Below are positions 35,822 to 44,333 of a DNA stretch of 64,000 nucleotides, one piece after another. The translations under genes were made by a program, and so were the position numbers. Within the stretch, counting starts at the first letter, position 1. Every line of letters begins with the position of its first letter. The DNA comes from CADBRN01 sp050944685 (GTDB lineage: Bacteria > Bacillota > Clostridia > Lachnospirales > Lachnospiraceae). Under the pieces are notes generated by a model. The model saw only the letters and a list, made by a program, of their open reading frames with translations, made no database searches and was not told where the DNA came from. Location of the stretch: positions 93,665 through 157,664 of the forward strand of contig JBMNRP010000002.1 in assembly GCA_050944685.1 (NCBI GenBank). Direction: 5' to 3'.

Positions 35822-36979
35822 TCAGCAGATCGTCTTCAGGAAGTTATAAATCGACTGCTGATCCATGGGCTTCGGATTTGATTTCATGCTTGTTCCGATA
35901 CTTTGCTGTGCGATATCCATCAATTCGCTTTCCGGAATATTCAGGAACTTGTAATCATACTCAACTCCGATTTCTTTGTTCAGATCAAACAGGAAATTGA
36001 TAGCTGCCTCTGTTCCTTCGCCCTTCTTATCAAAATGCTTGCCCGTCAGCTCTTCACCGACAATATCAAGCCTTTCCATCGCGACATCCGAATTCAGTTT
36101 GACGACATGAGGAAGCAGAATACCACAGGCTCTCCCATGCGCAACGTGATATCGGATACCGATGGCCATTCCAATGCCGTGAGCGGCGCCCAGTCCTGAA
36201 TTCGCAAAAGCCATGCCGCCGAGAAGAGCGGCCGCCGACATTCCCTCTCTTGCCTCGTAATCATTCTTGCCATTTTTTACGGCTCTCTTCAGGTACTTGC
36301 CGGCAAGGCCGATGCCTTTTCTGGACAGTCCATCGCTGATCGGCGTGGCACGAAACGTCGTATAGGCCTCGATCAGGTGTGTCATGGCGTCAATTCCGGA
36401 GTACGCCGTGACCTTCGGAGGACAGTTAATCGTAAGCGTCGGATCAATAATCGAGATATCCGCCACCATCATGTCGCTTCGCATGGAGCGCTTGAAATTC
36501 TGTGTAGTGGATCCGAGAACGGCGTTCTTTGTTACTTCGCTTCCTGTTCCGGCCGTCGTCGGACATGTCACGAAGGGAACAGGGTGATTGACAACCTTCT
36601 TGCCGTTGCCAACGTACTCAAGATAATCGACAGATGGGATTCCGTTCGTTAATGTCGCGGAGACCGCTTTTCCGATATCGATGCAGGTTCCGCCGCCGAC
36701 CGAGATTACCGCATCACAGCCATCTTCCTTTGCCATGGTATGCACACTATCCACCAGATCAACCGTCGGTTCGCCGGACGTCTCATGAAAAACCGTGCAG
36801 CCTGCACCGAGCTTTTTGATCTGCCCGAGAATTCTGTCCATAACATCCGTCTGATAAAAGGCAGGATCAATAACAAGCAGATATTGTGTACCGTTCAGCG
36901 GCCTGATATGTTCAGCAAGTTCGTCAATCGCATTCTTTTTAAAAACAATTTTGTTTGCGGTATAAAATGAAAATTCCAT
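35822..36979 (-). CDS. Iron-containing alcohol dehydrogenase
   Basis: A 385-residue group III Fe-dependent dehydrogenase. It has the nucleotide motif SVGGGTCIDIGKA and metal-binding residues in GIDAMTHLIEAY, GAAHGIGMAIG and HGRACGILLPH. Family members act on 1,2-propanediol, butanol, lactaldehyde or glycerol-type substrates. Here it may oxidise the polyol or reduce an aldehyde produced by the neighbouring aldolase. It is 68 bp after the RpiB-like gene and 125 bp before the aldolase gene, all one strand, with AAAGGAAAG before its start. Confidence 0.88.
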   Translation of the reverse strand: MEFSFYTANKIVFKKNAIDELAEHIRPLNGTQYLLVIDPAFYQTDVMDRILGQIKKLGAGCTVFHETSGEPTVDLVDSVHTMAKEDGCDAVISVGGGTCIDIGKAVSATLTNGIPSVDYLEYVGNGKKVVNHPVPFVTCPTTAGTGSEVTKNAVLGSTTQNFKRSMRSDMMVADISIIDPTLTINCPPKVTAYSGIDAMTHLIEAYTTFRATPISDGLSRKGIGLAGKYLKRAVKNGKNDYEAREGMSAAALLGGMAFANSGLGAAHGIGMAIGIRYHVAHGRACGILLPHVVKLNSDVAMERLDIVGEELTGKHFDKKGEGTEAAINFLFDLNKEIGVEYDYKFLNIPESELMDIAQQSIGTSMKSNPKPMDQQSIYNFLKTIC

Positions 36980-37047
36980 TTTCTTTCCTTTCTTTACAAT
37001 TCCGGCAGATTATCAGCAGTATGTCCATGTTCTTCTGATATCAGCTT

Positions 37048-37485
37048 TTACCGATTGTTATCATAATCATTAATGGCGTCGACTTTCTTACCCGAGCGGT
37101 CGTTATAGACGTAGGTGCAGTCCAGATAGGCACTGATCAGTTCTTTCGCCAGCATGTTCCCGGTCACCTGCGCACCGAGCGTAATGATATTGCAGTCATT
37201 GCTCAGGCACGCACGTTTCGCGCCGTAAATATTCGTCACGTTCGCCGCCCGGATTCCTCTGACCTTATTGGCGGCGAGCATTACTCCGATTCCCGTTCCG
37301 CAGAAAAGAATTCCACGGTCAAAATGGCCGGCGGCGACTTCCTCGCCGACTTTGATGGCGACATGGGCATAGACGGTATCATCGCTCCCGAAATCTGTGA
37401 CTTCATGTCCGAGTTCCCTGACGAATTCCACCATTTCTTTTTTGAAAGCATCCGCGTTTGGGTCACTTCCTACTGCTATTTTCAT
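37048..37485 (-). CDS. RpiB/LacAB-family sugar-phosphate isomerase with atypical active site
   Basis: A 145-residue RpiB-family isomerase. The catalytic base Cys62 and Thr64 in LFCGTGIGVMLAANK are present. However, the usual GSDHAG start reads GSDPNAD, and the RpiB His-Asn-Asp region reads LSNDCN, so two His residues of ribose-5-phosphate isomerase are missing. As I recall them, tetrulose-phosphate isomerases of the EryI/DerI group also carry SN at that place. Together with a transketolase and transaldolase set nearby, this suggests isomerisation of erythrulose 4-phosphate to erythrose 4-phosphate. That substrate is inference. Confidence 0.8.
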   Translation of the reverse strand: MKIAVGSDPNADAFKKEMVEFVRELGHEVTDFGSDDTVYAHVAIKVGEEVAAGHFDRGILFCGTGIGVMLAANKVRGIRAANVTNIYGAKRACLSNDCNIITLGAQVTGNMLAKELISAYLDCTYVYNDRSGKKVDAINDYDNNR

Positions 37486-37539
37486 ATCTCTTGGATCCTT
37501 TCTTTGGTTCGTTTCCGATACCGTGCGACATCCCGCGCA

Positions 37540-38658
37540 TCAGGTAGCATCCTGTTTCATTTTCCGGCCGATCGCGTCCGCTTCGATGATGGCGTCAAAC
37601 ACCCGCTCCTCCGAAATCGGAAATCCGAGATTGTGAATACTTTCTTCCGGCAGACAGGAAACATGAACAGCCTGCATCAGCATTTCTCTGCTGACATTCT
37701 CGCAGTGAAGATCTTTCAGCGTCATTGGTAGTCCGATTTTCCTGGCAAATTCAAATACTTCCTTTTTGACCTGATAGGGTCTGTCGTCCAGCAGCACCTG
37801 CGCCAGCACAAGGAAACCGACCTTTTCGCCGTGAAGAACGTCATGAATTTCCGGTATCACGGAGAATCCGTCCTGGAGTGCGTGGGCCGCCGCAAGGCCG
37901 CCGCTTTCCCATCCCAGTCCGCTCAGAAGAACATTCGCCTCGACAACCGCTTCAAAAGCCGGTGTGACCGTATGATTTTCATTCGCTATCTTTGCTTCTT
38001 CCCCGTACTCCATCAGGGTGTCATAACACAGTCTGGCACACGCAAGTGCTGTCCTTGTAATTCCTCCTCCGGGGAAATTTCCCTTGTGATTGCGATAGCA
38101 GGCGTCCGCCTCCAGCCATGTTGCAAGCGCGTCACCCATACCCGCAATCAGTGTCCGGACCGGCGCGTTCACGATGATTTCTGTATCCGCCACTACAATA
38201 TCCGGGTTTCTCGGTGGAATGTAAAATCTCTCGAATACGTGGTCATCGCTGTAAATCAGGCCGAGCGCGCTAGTAGGAGAGTCATTGGAAGCCGTCGTAG
38301 GCATAGTAACCGTAATTTTCGCACCTGCTTCCGCCGCGACACATTTGGAAATATCAAGCGATTTCCCTCCTCCGCTGCCGATTACCGTGTCGCACTCATT
38401 GTCCCGGCAGATTTTCGTCAGTCTTTCCAATTCGGACTGACTGCTTTCACCACCGAACAATTCCTCGATCTGTTCGATGCCACTTTCGGCAAATCCTTTC
38501 TGTCTGCTCTGTCTTGTCGCCGCAAGTCCTCTTTTTCCCCCGATGACAAGCGCCTTGTGGCCGCCCAGCTTCCGGATTCGTTCTCCTGCCTGGCCTGCGG
38601 CTCCCGGTCCCTGAAGGTAGGTCCCCGGTGCTACCAGAATTTTTGTTGCCACATCCAT
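37540..38658 (-). CDS. GldA-like (glycerol dehydrogenase family) polyol dehydrogenase
   Basis: A 372-residue metal-dependent dehydrogenase of the glycerol dehydrogenase branch. Motifs are IGSGGGKSLDISKC, PTTASNDSPTSAL, GMGDALATWLEADAC and the metal-binding AAHALQDGF and LHGEKVGF. Such enzymes oxidise glycerol and other vicinal diols. It leads the polyol unit and starts at 38658, where GAGAGG is eight bases upstream; the extra upstream codons lack a site. A 16-bp dyad with a GTATATAC core lies about 50 bases before it. The real substrate may be a C3-C5 polyol. Confidence 0.85.
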   Translation of the reverse strand: MDVATKILVAPGTYLQGPGAAGQAGERIRKLGGHKALVIGGKRGLAATRQSRQKGFAESGIEQIEELFGGESSQSELERLTKICRDNECDTVIGSGGGKSLDISKCVAAEAGAKITVTMPTTASNDSPTSALGLIYSDDHVFERFYIPPRNPDIVVADTEIIVNAPVRTLIAGMGDALATWLEADACYRNHKGNFPGGGITRTALACARLCYDTLMEYGEEAKIANENHTVTPAFEAVVEANVLLSGLGWESGGLAAAHALQDGFSVIPEIHDVLHGEKVGFLVLAQVLLDDRPYQVKKEVFEFARKIGLPMTLKDLHCENVSREMLMQAVHVSCLPEESIHNLGFPISEERVFDAIIEADAIGRKMKQDAT

Positions 38659-38705
38659 TTTTATACCTCTCTTCAAACTGTAAACCGACATGTGTTATTT
38701 ATTTA

Positions 38706-38721
38706 TCATGTATATACATGT
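38706..38721. promoter_or_regulatory. Candidate GntR operator 1 (upstream of gldA-like unit)
   Basis: TCATGTATATACATGT contains the perfect palindrome CATGTATATACATG. Fourteen of its 16 bases match the dyad ahead of the transaldolase-like unit (45702-45717). The GT-N-TATA-N-AC type core is typical of operators for the HutC/UTRA branch of GntR regulators, and such a regulator is encoded at 39.8 kb. Confidence 0.65.
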
Positions 38722-38865
38722 TTACTATTGATTTTTCATGTTTAATATACTATAATGATTTATAAATGAGAAACAAATACTTGTTGTTCGTCTTACAAGT
38801 TTTCTTCAACCATCTGGCAGGCGGCGGGACGTTGCCGTACAGATCTTATGTTAAGGAGACGCGGA

Positions 38866-39801
38866 ATGAATATTCATGATTTGCAGTATTTTTTAAAAAT
38901 ATGCGAGACCGGGTCGCTCTCAAAGGCCTCCCAGTCACTGTTCATCTCTCAGCAGGGGCTTTCTAAATCGATCTCCAAAATGGAAGATGAACTAAATATC
39001 CGTGCGTTTAACCGCTCACATTCGGGGATGGTTCCCAACAAGTACGGGACGATTATTCTGAATCATGCAAAAAACATTCTGGACGAATATCAGGAACTGC
39101 TTTCAGGTCTCGAGCAGGTAAGGACCGAGAACAAACAGAAAATTTCTCTCACGATGGAACTGGGAACTCTCGCTCTGATCACGCCAAGACCTTTTCTCCA
39201 GTATATGAACGAAAATCCGGATGTATCTCTGGAAATATCCGAACATACTGAGAGGACCTGCGAACGGCTGATGCGGGATAATGAATGTGAACTCGGCTTT
39301 ACAAACGCGCTGGAGGAAGACAACAGTTACCGCTATTACCTGTTGTTTTCTCTGAAACCGGTGATTCTGATCAGCAATAAACATTCTCTGGCTTTAAAAG
39401 AATCCGTATCTCTGCGGGATATCACCAGGGAGAATATTCTGATGTGCGGGTCCGCCGCTTATTACTCTTATCTGCGCCTGTTCAGAAAATACAACATCAC
39501 GCCGAAAATAATATGGTCCAGTATCGAAAGAAAACTTCCGACCGAATATATCGAGCAGAACGCCGGGGTCTGCCCGTCCTTTGATGGGTTCTTTGATGTC
39601 GACTTCAGCCATACGAATATCGAGGTCCGTCCGTTTTGCAATGACTACAAATGGTTTGTGAGCATGTATCTGAAAAAAGAGAACAAACCGTCGAAGTCTC
39701 TGCAAAAATTCATGCGCTATATGTGCCGCTGTTACGATGCGCCTTTTGAACCCATAACATTTCATCAGAAAACCAGCGAACGGGTCAGATCCGAAAGGTA
39801 G
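38866..39801 (+). CDS. LysR-family transcriptional regulator
   Basis: A 311-residue LysR protein. It has an N-terminal winged helix (MNIHDLQYFLKICETGSL, then QSLFISQQGLSKSISKME) and a C-terminal ligand-binding domain. The start is at 38866, where AAGGAG lies seven bases upstream; an ATG 18 bases earlier overlaps that site and is less likely. It is divergent from the gldA-like unit, the standard arrangement for a LysR controlling its neighbour. The inducer is unknown, probably a pathway intermediate. Confidence 0.87.
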   Translation: MNIHDLQYFLKICETGSLSKASQSLFISQQGLSKSISKMEDELNIRAFNRSHSGMVPNKYGTIILNHAKNILDEYQELLSGLEQVRTENKQKISLTMELGTLALITPRPFLQYMNENPDVSLEISEHTERTCERLMRDNECELGFTNALEEDNSYRYYLLFSLKPVILISNKHSLALKESVSLRDITRENILMCGSAAYYSYLRLFRKYNITPKIIWSSIERKLPTEYIEQNAGVCPSFDGFFDVDFSHTNIEVRPFCNDYKWFVSMYLKKENKPSKSLQKFMRYMCRCYDAPFEPITFHQKTSERVRSER

Positions 39802-39843
39802 AAAAACAATAAGCAAAAAATAATAAAATAAAGGGGAATCATC

Positions 39844-40578
39844 ATGGAAACAGAATTAGACAGAAACAGTTCAACACCCTTGTATATGCAGCTGGAAGAT
39901 ATCATCCGGGCCAATATCGCCGACGGGGAATGGCCGCCTCTTCAGATGGTTCCCTCCGAGAATGAGCTCTCCAAAATGTACGGCATCAGCAGGATGACGG
40001 CAAGGAGTGTCATCACCACACTTGTAAAAGAAGGGCTTTTATATCGGGTACAGGGAAAGGGAACCTATGTCGCAGAGCCGAAAATTTCCACGAAATCACC
40101 GGCGTATCTCGGACTGAGAGAACAGCTGGAATCTCAGGGTTACGCCACAGAAACACGGATCATTACATTTGAACTGATCCGTCCAAACCGGAAAATTGCA
40201 CAGGCCCTATCCATACCGCAAAGCACAAAAGTTTATCATATCAAACGTGTGCGTTCCATCAGTGAAACACCGATCAGCATCCATGAATCCTATATCCCGA
40301 ATTCTCTCTGCCCGGATCTTAGAGCGGACCGGATTGAAACCGAACAGCTGTGCGACATTCTGGAATCGGACTATCATCTGAACGCATCGAGAGTTCATGA
40401 AATACTGGAAAGTGTTTCCCCGACATCAGAAGAAATGTCTCTGCTGAAAATTGATAAAAAAAATCCGCTTCTGCTGCTCTATGATACAAACTACAGCATC
40501 ACCGGAAAGCCGTTTGAATACTCCAAGATTGTCTTTCGTGGTGACAAGCTCAAGCTTGAATTTGATTACGAGCGATAA
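39844..40578 (+). CDS. GntR-family regulator with UTRA effector domain
   Basis: A 244-residue HutC-type regulator. The N-terminal GntR winged helix (PLYMQLEDIIRANIADGEW, then PSENELSKMYGISRMTARSVI) is followed by a UTRA ligand-binding domain (about residues 90-240) with SISETPISIHESYIP. It lies 42 bp behind the LysR gene on the same strand, between the two catabolic units. Matching GTATATAC-centred dyads before both units make it their likely repressor, released by a phosphorylated sugar. That regulon is inference from sequence. Confidence 0.88.
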   Translation: METELDRNSSTPLYMQLEDIIRANIADGEWPPLQMVPSENELSKMYGISRMTARSVITTLVKEGLLYRVQGKGTYVAEPKISTKSPAYLGLREQLESQGYATETRIITFELIRPNRKIAQALSIPQSTKVYHIKRVRSISETPISIHESYIPNSLCPDLRADRIETEQLCDILESDYHLNASRVHEILESVSPTSEEMSLLKIDKKNPLLLLYDTNYSITGKPFEYSKIVFRGDKLKLEFDYER

Positions 40579-40639
40579 TTTCAGGCGACAGGTACGATCG
40601 ATTGACTCAGTTGCGGCGTTCAAAAGAATACATGAATAA

Positions 40640-40770
40640 AAAAAATCTGGCGTATTACCTCTAAAAACAGACGGGGCAAACACTCGATCAAATTTCATCT
40701 GAACGATGAAACGGTCCGCGTGCTTCTGCCCGGAAGAAAATGTCTGTCGGGAGGCTACACCAGATTTTTT
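40640..40770. terminator. Large nested stem-loop between convergent gntR and aquaporin genes
   Basis: AAAAAATCTGG at 40640 pairs with CCAGATTTTTT at 40760-40770, with T-runs on both ends. Inside, CAGAC pairs with GTCTG (40668/40742), GGGC with GCCC (40674/40728) and TTCATC with GATGAA (40694/40705). It could act as a bidirectional terminator, but at 131 bases it is far larger than usual. Confidence 0.5.
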
Positions 40771-40816
40771 ATCTCTTCGACAATAAAATGAGTTTATGCA
40801 GCTTCTTTTTGATTAT

Positions 40817-41521
40817 TTAAAAAACCGCGGTGTACAGAAGTGCACCAACAATACCGCCCGCGGTGGGGCCGAGAATCGGAACCCACACATAGGACCAGTT
40901 GGAATCTCCCTTGTTGGGGACAGGGAAAAGCGAGTGAACAAGCCTTGGACCGAAGTCTCTGGCCGGATTGATGGCGAAGCCTGTCAGCGAACCCAGTGAA
41001 AATCCGATCGCCATGATCACACCATATACCAAAAACCAGTTTACTCCGCCGCTGGTGCCGGCTTGCGTGATTCCATCCAGTGCAAACACCAGTACAAGAC
41101 CGCAGAAGAACTCAGACATAAAGTTTCTGAACGGCGACCTTATGGCAGGTCTCGTGCAAAATGTACCCAGAATGGCAGTCTTGTCTTCGGTTTCCTTGAA
41201 ATGATCCCAGTAAAGCAACAGAACGCTCATTGCTCCTACCATGCATCCGAGAAGCTGGGCGATGATATAGGGGACCAGATCGCCCCATGGTGTCGTCCCG
41301 ATGATGCATGACGCCAGCGTAACCGCCGGGTTGAAATGAGCCCCGGAAATCGAGCCGAAGCAGTATGCCGGAATCATGACGGCCAGTCCCCATCCGATCA
41401 TAATGTACACACCACCCGAATTTTTAAACAGAGACTTGTTCAGGTTGCACCCCGCACAGGTTCCGTCACCAATCAGGATCAATAAAAAACACCCCAGAAA
41501 CTCCGCCAGATATTTTTCCAT
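40817..41521 (-). CDS. Aquaglyceroporin / glycerol facilitator-like channel
   Basis: A 234-residue major intrinsic protein with six predicted membrane helices and two NPA half-helices: FNPAVT (64-66) and INPARD (185-189). The Asp after the second NPAR is the mark of aquaglyceroporins, which pass glycerol and other small polyols rather than water alone. It ends the transaldolase-transketolase-aldolase unit, 48 bp behind the aldolase. Its presence is the main reason to think the substrate of this locus is an uncharged short polyol that enters by diffusion. Confidence 0.9.
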   Translation of the reverse strand: MEKYLAEFLGCFLLILIGDGTCAGCNLNKSLFKNSGGVYIMIGWGLAVMIPAYCFGSISGAHFNPAVTLASCIIGTTPWGDLVPYIIAQLLGCMVGAMSVLLLYWDHFKETEDKTAILGTFCTRPAIRSPFRNFMSEFFCGLVLVFALDGITQAGTSGGVNWFLVYGVIMAIGFSLGSLTGFAINPARDFGPRLVHSLFPVPNKGDSNWSYVWVPILGPTAGGIVGALLYTAVF

Positions 41522-41569
41522 AATATTATTATTCCTTTCTCAATTTGTATTCTGTTCTCTCTTCGTCCG

Positions 41570-42427
41570 TCAGTCAGCCCTGCGGTTTCCGCAGAATATC
41601 TGCAAATGTCTCCTGGCTGTATCCCGGATTGAATCATGCATATACGCGTCATATTCAAGGGGATCCAGACCGTCGGGATTCTTTTTCAGATACTCTCTGC
41701 TGCTGTCCATATACGCGTGCTTGATGGCGGTTGAAACATTAATTTTCGCCGCGCCAAGACCGATCAGTTTTCGGAAGGTATCCTCGGAAAGCCCCGTTCC
41801 CCCGTGAACAACAATCGGGACCGCAAGCGAATCTCTCAGTTCCTCCATCAGACGGAAATTAATTTTCGGTACACCTTTGTAAACTCCGTGTGCAGTTCCT
41901 ATCGCGGGGGCAAGCGCGTCAATACCGGAATCCCTCACAAATCTGACCGCTTCTTCCACCTCTGTCGCACTTGCATCATCTTCTTCTACGGAAAAATCAT
42001 CCTCGACCCCGGCAATTATACCGAGCTCGCCTTCCACATCAACACCGCGACTGTGAGCATAATCCGCTACTTCCTGGCACAGTGCGATATTTTCCTCTAT
42101 CTCCAGTCTTGACCCGTCAAACATGACAGAATTCCATCCGGCTTCGATACAGGCCTTTGCAAGCTCAACTTCTCTGCAATGATCCAGGTGGATAAGGACG
42201 TTGACAGGTGCGTTCTGCGCGATCTGTCTAAGCATTCCGCCCAGTTCTGAAGGGCCAAATTTCTTTACTGTAGATGCTGATGTCTGCAGGATGACAGGAA
42301 CATCCAGTTCATTCGCCGCGTGCACTACCGCAACGGCGGATAAATAACTGAAAATATTGAAAGCTCCCACTGCGTATCCATGCTTCTTTGCAAACTGAAG
42401 TTCTTCTGAAAACGACATTTTTTTCAT
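41570..42427 (-). CDS. Class II (zinc) fructose/tagatose-bisphosphate aldolase family
   Basis: A 285-residue class II aldolase. Zinc ligands are in HLDH (80-83), GTAHGVY and VVHGGTGL, and the acidic loop is DVEGELG. It cleaves a ketose bisphosphate to dihydroxyacetone phosphate and an aldehyde. Family members act on fructose-1,6-, tagatose-1,6- or other phosphates such as the inositol-pathway IolJ substrate, so the exact one is open. The ATG at 42427 follows GGGAGG. It is 80 bp behind the transketolase C subunit gene in the second polyol unit. Confidence 0.87.
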   Translation of the reverse strand: MKKMSFSEELQFAKKHGYAVGAFNIFSYLSAVAVVHAANELDVPVILQTSASTVKKFGPSELGGMLRQIAQNAPVNVLIHLDHCREVELAKACIEAGWNSVMFDGSRLEIEENIALCQEVADYAHSRGVDVEGELGIIAGVEDDFSVEEDDASATEVEEAVRFVRDSGIDALAPAIGTAHGVYKGVPKINFRLMEELRDSLAVPIVVHGGTGLSEDTFRKLIGLGAAKINVSTAIKHAYMDSSREYLKKNPDGLDPLEYDAYMHDSIRDTARRHLQIFCGNRRAD

Positions 42428-42507
42428 AATGCAACCTCCCTGCCTGGAAATCAGCAACATCAGACCGCCCGGCATCCGTCGGACCACGCGGCAGGCCGCA
42501 GGATCAT

Positions 42508-43449
42508 TTATTTGCCGCGAACAAATTCCTCAATGTTCCTGGCAATTCCCTCTCCGTCCAGTCCATAGAAAGAAAGAAGTCTTTCATATTCGCTGCACGT
42601 CGTGGGATAGATGCGCGGGATACCGATTCTTTTTACAACAACATCTTTCATATCGCTTACAGCTTCCGTCACGATTGATCCGAGTCCGCCTTCCGCGAAG
42701 TGTTCTTCCACCGTGACAATTTTTCCGGTTTTTTCCGCCGAACTCCGTACCAGTTCCGTATCCAGCGGCATGACTGTCGGCATGCCGATCAGCTGTACGT
42801 GAATACCTTTTTCCGCGAGAATTTTCTGAGCCTTCATCGCCTGCAGAGTAGAGGAGCCCGTTGAGATGACGGTCACGTCCGATCCCTCGCTGATGATCCG
42901 TCCCTTTCCGATTTCAAACTGACAGTTTTTAAACAGAACCGGTATTTTGGGATTTCCCACCCGCATATAAACCGGTCCGACATGTTCGATCATCGCAGCG
43001 ACGGCGAGATCTATTTCGACCGGATCCTGAGGAGCAATAATCGTCATGCCCGGAATCAACCGCATCAGGCCGAAATCATCTATGCTCTGGTGTGTAAATC
43101 CCAGATCCGAATAGGTGATTCCACAGTTTCTGCCGACCAGCTTGACATTTTGTTCCATATATCCCACGTCGTCTCTCACCATTTCGTAGGGACGGGATGT
43201 GACAAAAGGCGCGATGGCACAGAATACAGGGATCTTTCCCGCAGACGCCATCCCCGCCGCCATGCCGACGACTCCCTGTTCCTCGATTCCGCATTCGAAA
43301 TACCGGTCAGGATAAAGCCTGATAAAATCCGCAAATCCGGAACTTTTTCCACTGTCGGCGGAAAATACCACAATATTCTTGTTCGTCGCGGCAAGCCGCG
43401 TCACCGCTTTCCCGAACTCTTTCCTGGGATCAATCAGTTCCCCGACCAT
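42508..43449 (-). CDS. Transketolase, C-terminal subunit (second split copy)
   Basis: A 313-residue protein with the pyrimidine-binding domain of transketolase (FECGIEEQGVVGMAAGMAS, YSDLGFTHQSIDDFGLMR) and the C-terminal domain. It overlaps the end of the N-subunit gene by 20 bases, so translation is coupled. The start follows AAAGGAGG. It differs clearly from the copy at 19-20 kb and is placed in the polyol unit, which suggests a dedicated role moving two-carbon units from or to the intermediate of that route. Confidence 0.87.
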   Translation of the reverse strand: MVGELIDPRKEFGKAVTRLAATNKNIVVFSADSGKSSGFADFIRLYPDRYFECGIEEQGVVGMAAGMASAGKIPVFCAIAPFVTSRPYEMVRDDVGYMEQNVKLVGRNCGITYSDLGFTHQSIDDFGLMRLIPGMTIIAPQDPVEIDLAVAAMIEHVGPVYMRVGNPKIPVLFKNCQFEIGKGRIISEGSDVTVISTGSSTLQAMKAQKILAEKGIHVQLIGMPTVMPLDTELVRSSAEKTGKIVTVEEHFAEGGLGSIVTEAVSDMKDVVVKRIGIPRIYPTTCSEYERLLSFYGLDGEGIARNIEEFVRGK

Positions 43450-44308
43450 CAATATCCCTCCTTTCCCTTTCCAGCGCGGCGATCCGGGCATCAAACTCAC
43501 TCTCGGCCCTGTCAAGCAGATCCCGGGTGGCATTCCAGAAATGAAACTCAGCCTTCCCCTCTCCGAAAGAAAGCCCTTTCGCTTTCACTGTTTTTGCGAG
43601 AATCATCGTGGGTTTCCCCTTCTGCAGCGGAAGCTCATCGAGAACATCGCAGATTTCTTCCATGTTGTTTCCGTCGATAGTTTTCACCGCCCAGCCAAAT
43701 GCCGCAAATTTCTGATCAATCGGTTCCATGTTCATGACATCTGTGACATCTCCGCTGATCTGCAGTCCGTTGTTGTCCACAAATACAACCAGATTGTCAA
43801 GTCCGAATTTTGCGGCCGCTGCCGCCGCTTCCCAGTTCGATCCCTCCGGAAGCTCCCCGTCACCCGTGACGACGTAAACGCTGTAATCGGAATGATCCAG
43901 TTTTGCCGCCATTGCCATACCGGCCGCGATCGACATGCCATGTCCGAGCGCACCCGTATTGGCTTCTATTCCCGGCAGATAATGCATATTCGGATGGCCG
44001 GGTATCCGGGAAGAAAGTTCTCCGTAGGTATCCAGGACCGCCTTGTCAAAATATCCTTTTTCCGCCAGCACCGCGTATTGGGCGAGACACTTATGGCCGG
44101 CGGAAAGAAGAAACCTGTCGCGGTTTTCGTCCCTGGGATTCTTCGCATCCGCATTCATTTTATAGAAATACAAAGCGGTGACGATATCAATCGCGGAAAG
44201 CGCTCCTCCGATATGGCCATGTCCGCCTGCACGAATCATCCGGAGAACATTCTTTCTGCAGCGCGCCGCCTGAAGCCGAAGCTCTGCTGTTATTCTCTTG
44301 TCTGCCAT
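43430..44308 (-). CDS. Transketolase, N-terminal (TPP-binding) subunit (second split copy)
   Basis: A 292-residue TPP-domain subunit: HIGGALSAIDIVTALY, LSAGHKCLAQYA, GALGHGMSIAAGMA, the TPP-metal motif TGDGELPEGSNWEAAA and VDNNGLQISG. The ATG at 44308 has only a weak AGGGTGA site, compatible with coupling to the upstream transaldolase-like gene 25 bp away. The C subunit overlaps its end. It is paralogous to the subunit at 20.3-21.2 kb. Confidence 0.87.
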   Translation of the reverse strand: MADKRITAELRLQAARCRKNVLRMIRAGGHGHIGGALSAIDIVTALYFYKMNADAKNPRDENRDRFLLSAGHKCLAQYAVLAEKGYFDKAVLDTYGELSSRIPGHPNMHYLPGIEANTGALGHGMSIAAGMAMAAKLDHSDYSVYVVTGDGELPEGSNWEAAAAAAKFGLDNLVVFVDNNGLQISGDVTDVMNMEPIDQKFAAFGWAVKTIDGNNMEEICDVLDELPLQKGKPTMILAKTVKAKGLSFGEGKAEFHFWNATRDLLDRAESEFDARIAALERERRDIDGRGTD

Positions 44309-44333
44309 ACTATTCACCCTGCTTTCTGAACTG

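Noticed and set aside
40651..40790. Short reading frame inside the gntR-aquaporin gap
   Set aside because: No start codon with a ribosome binding site and no similarity I recognise; the stretch is better explained by its secondary structure.
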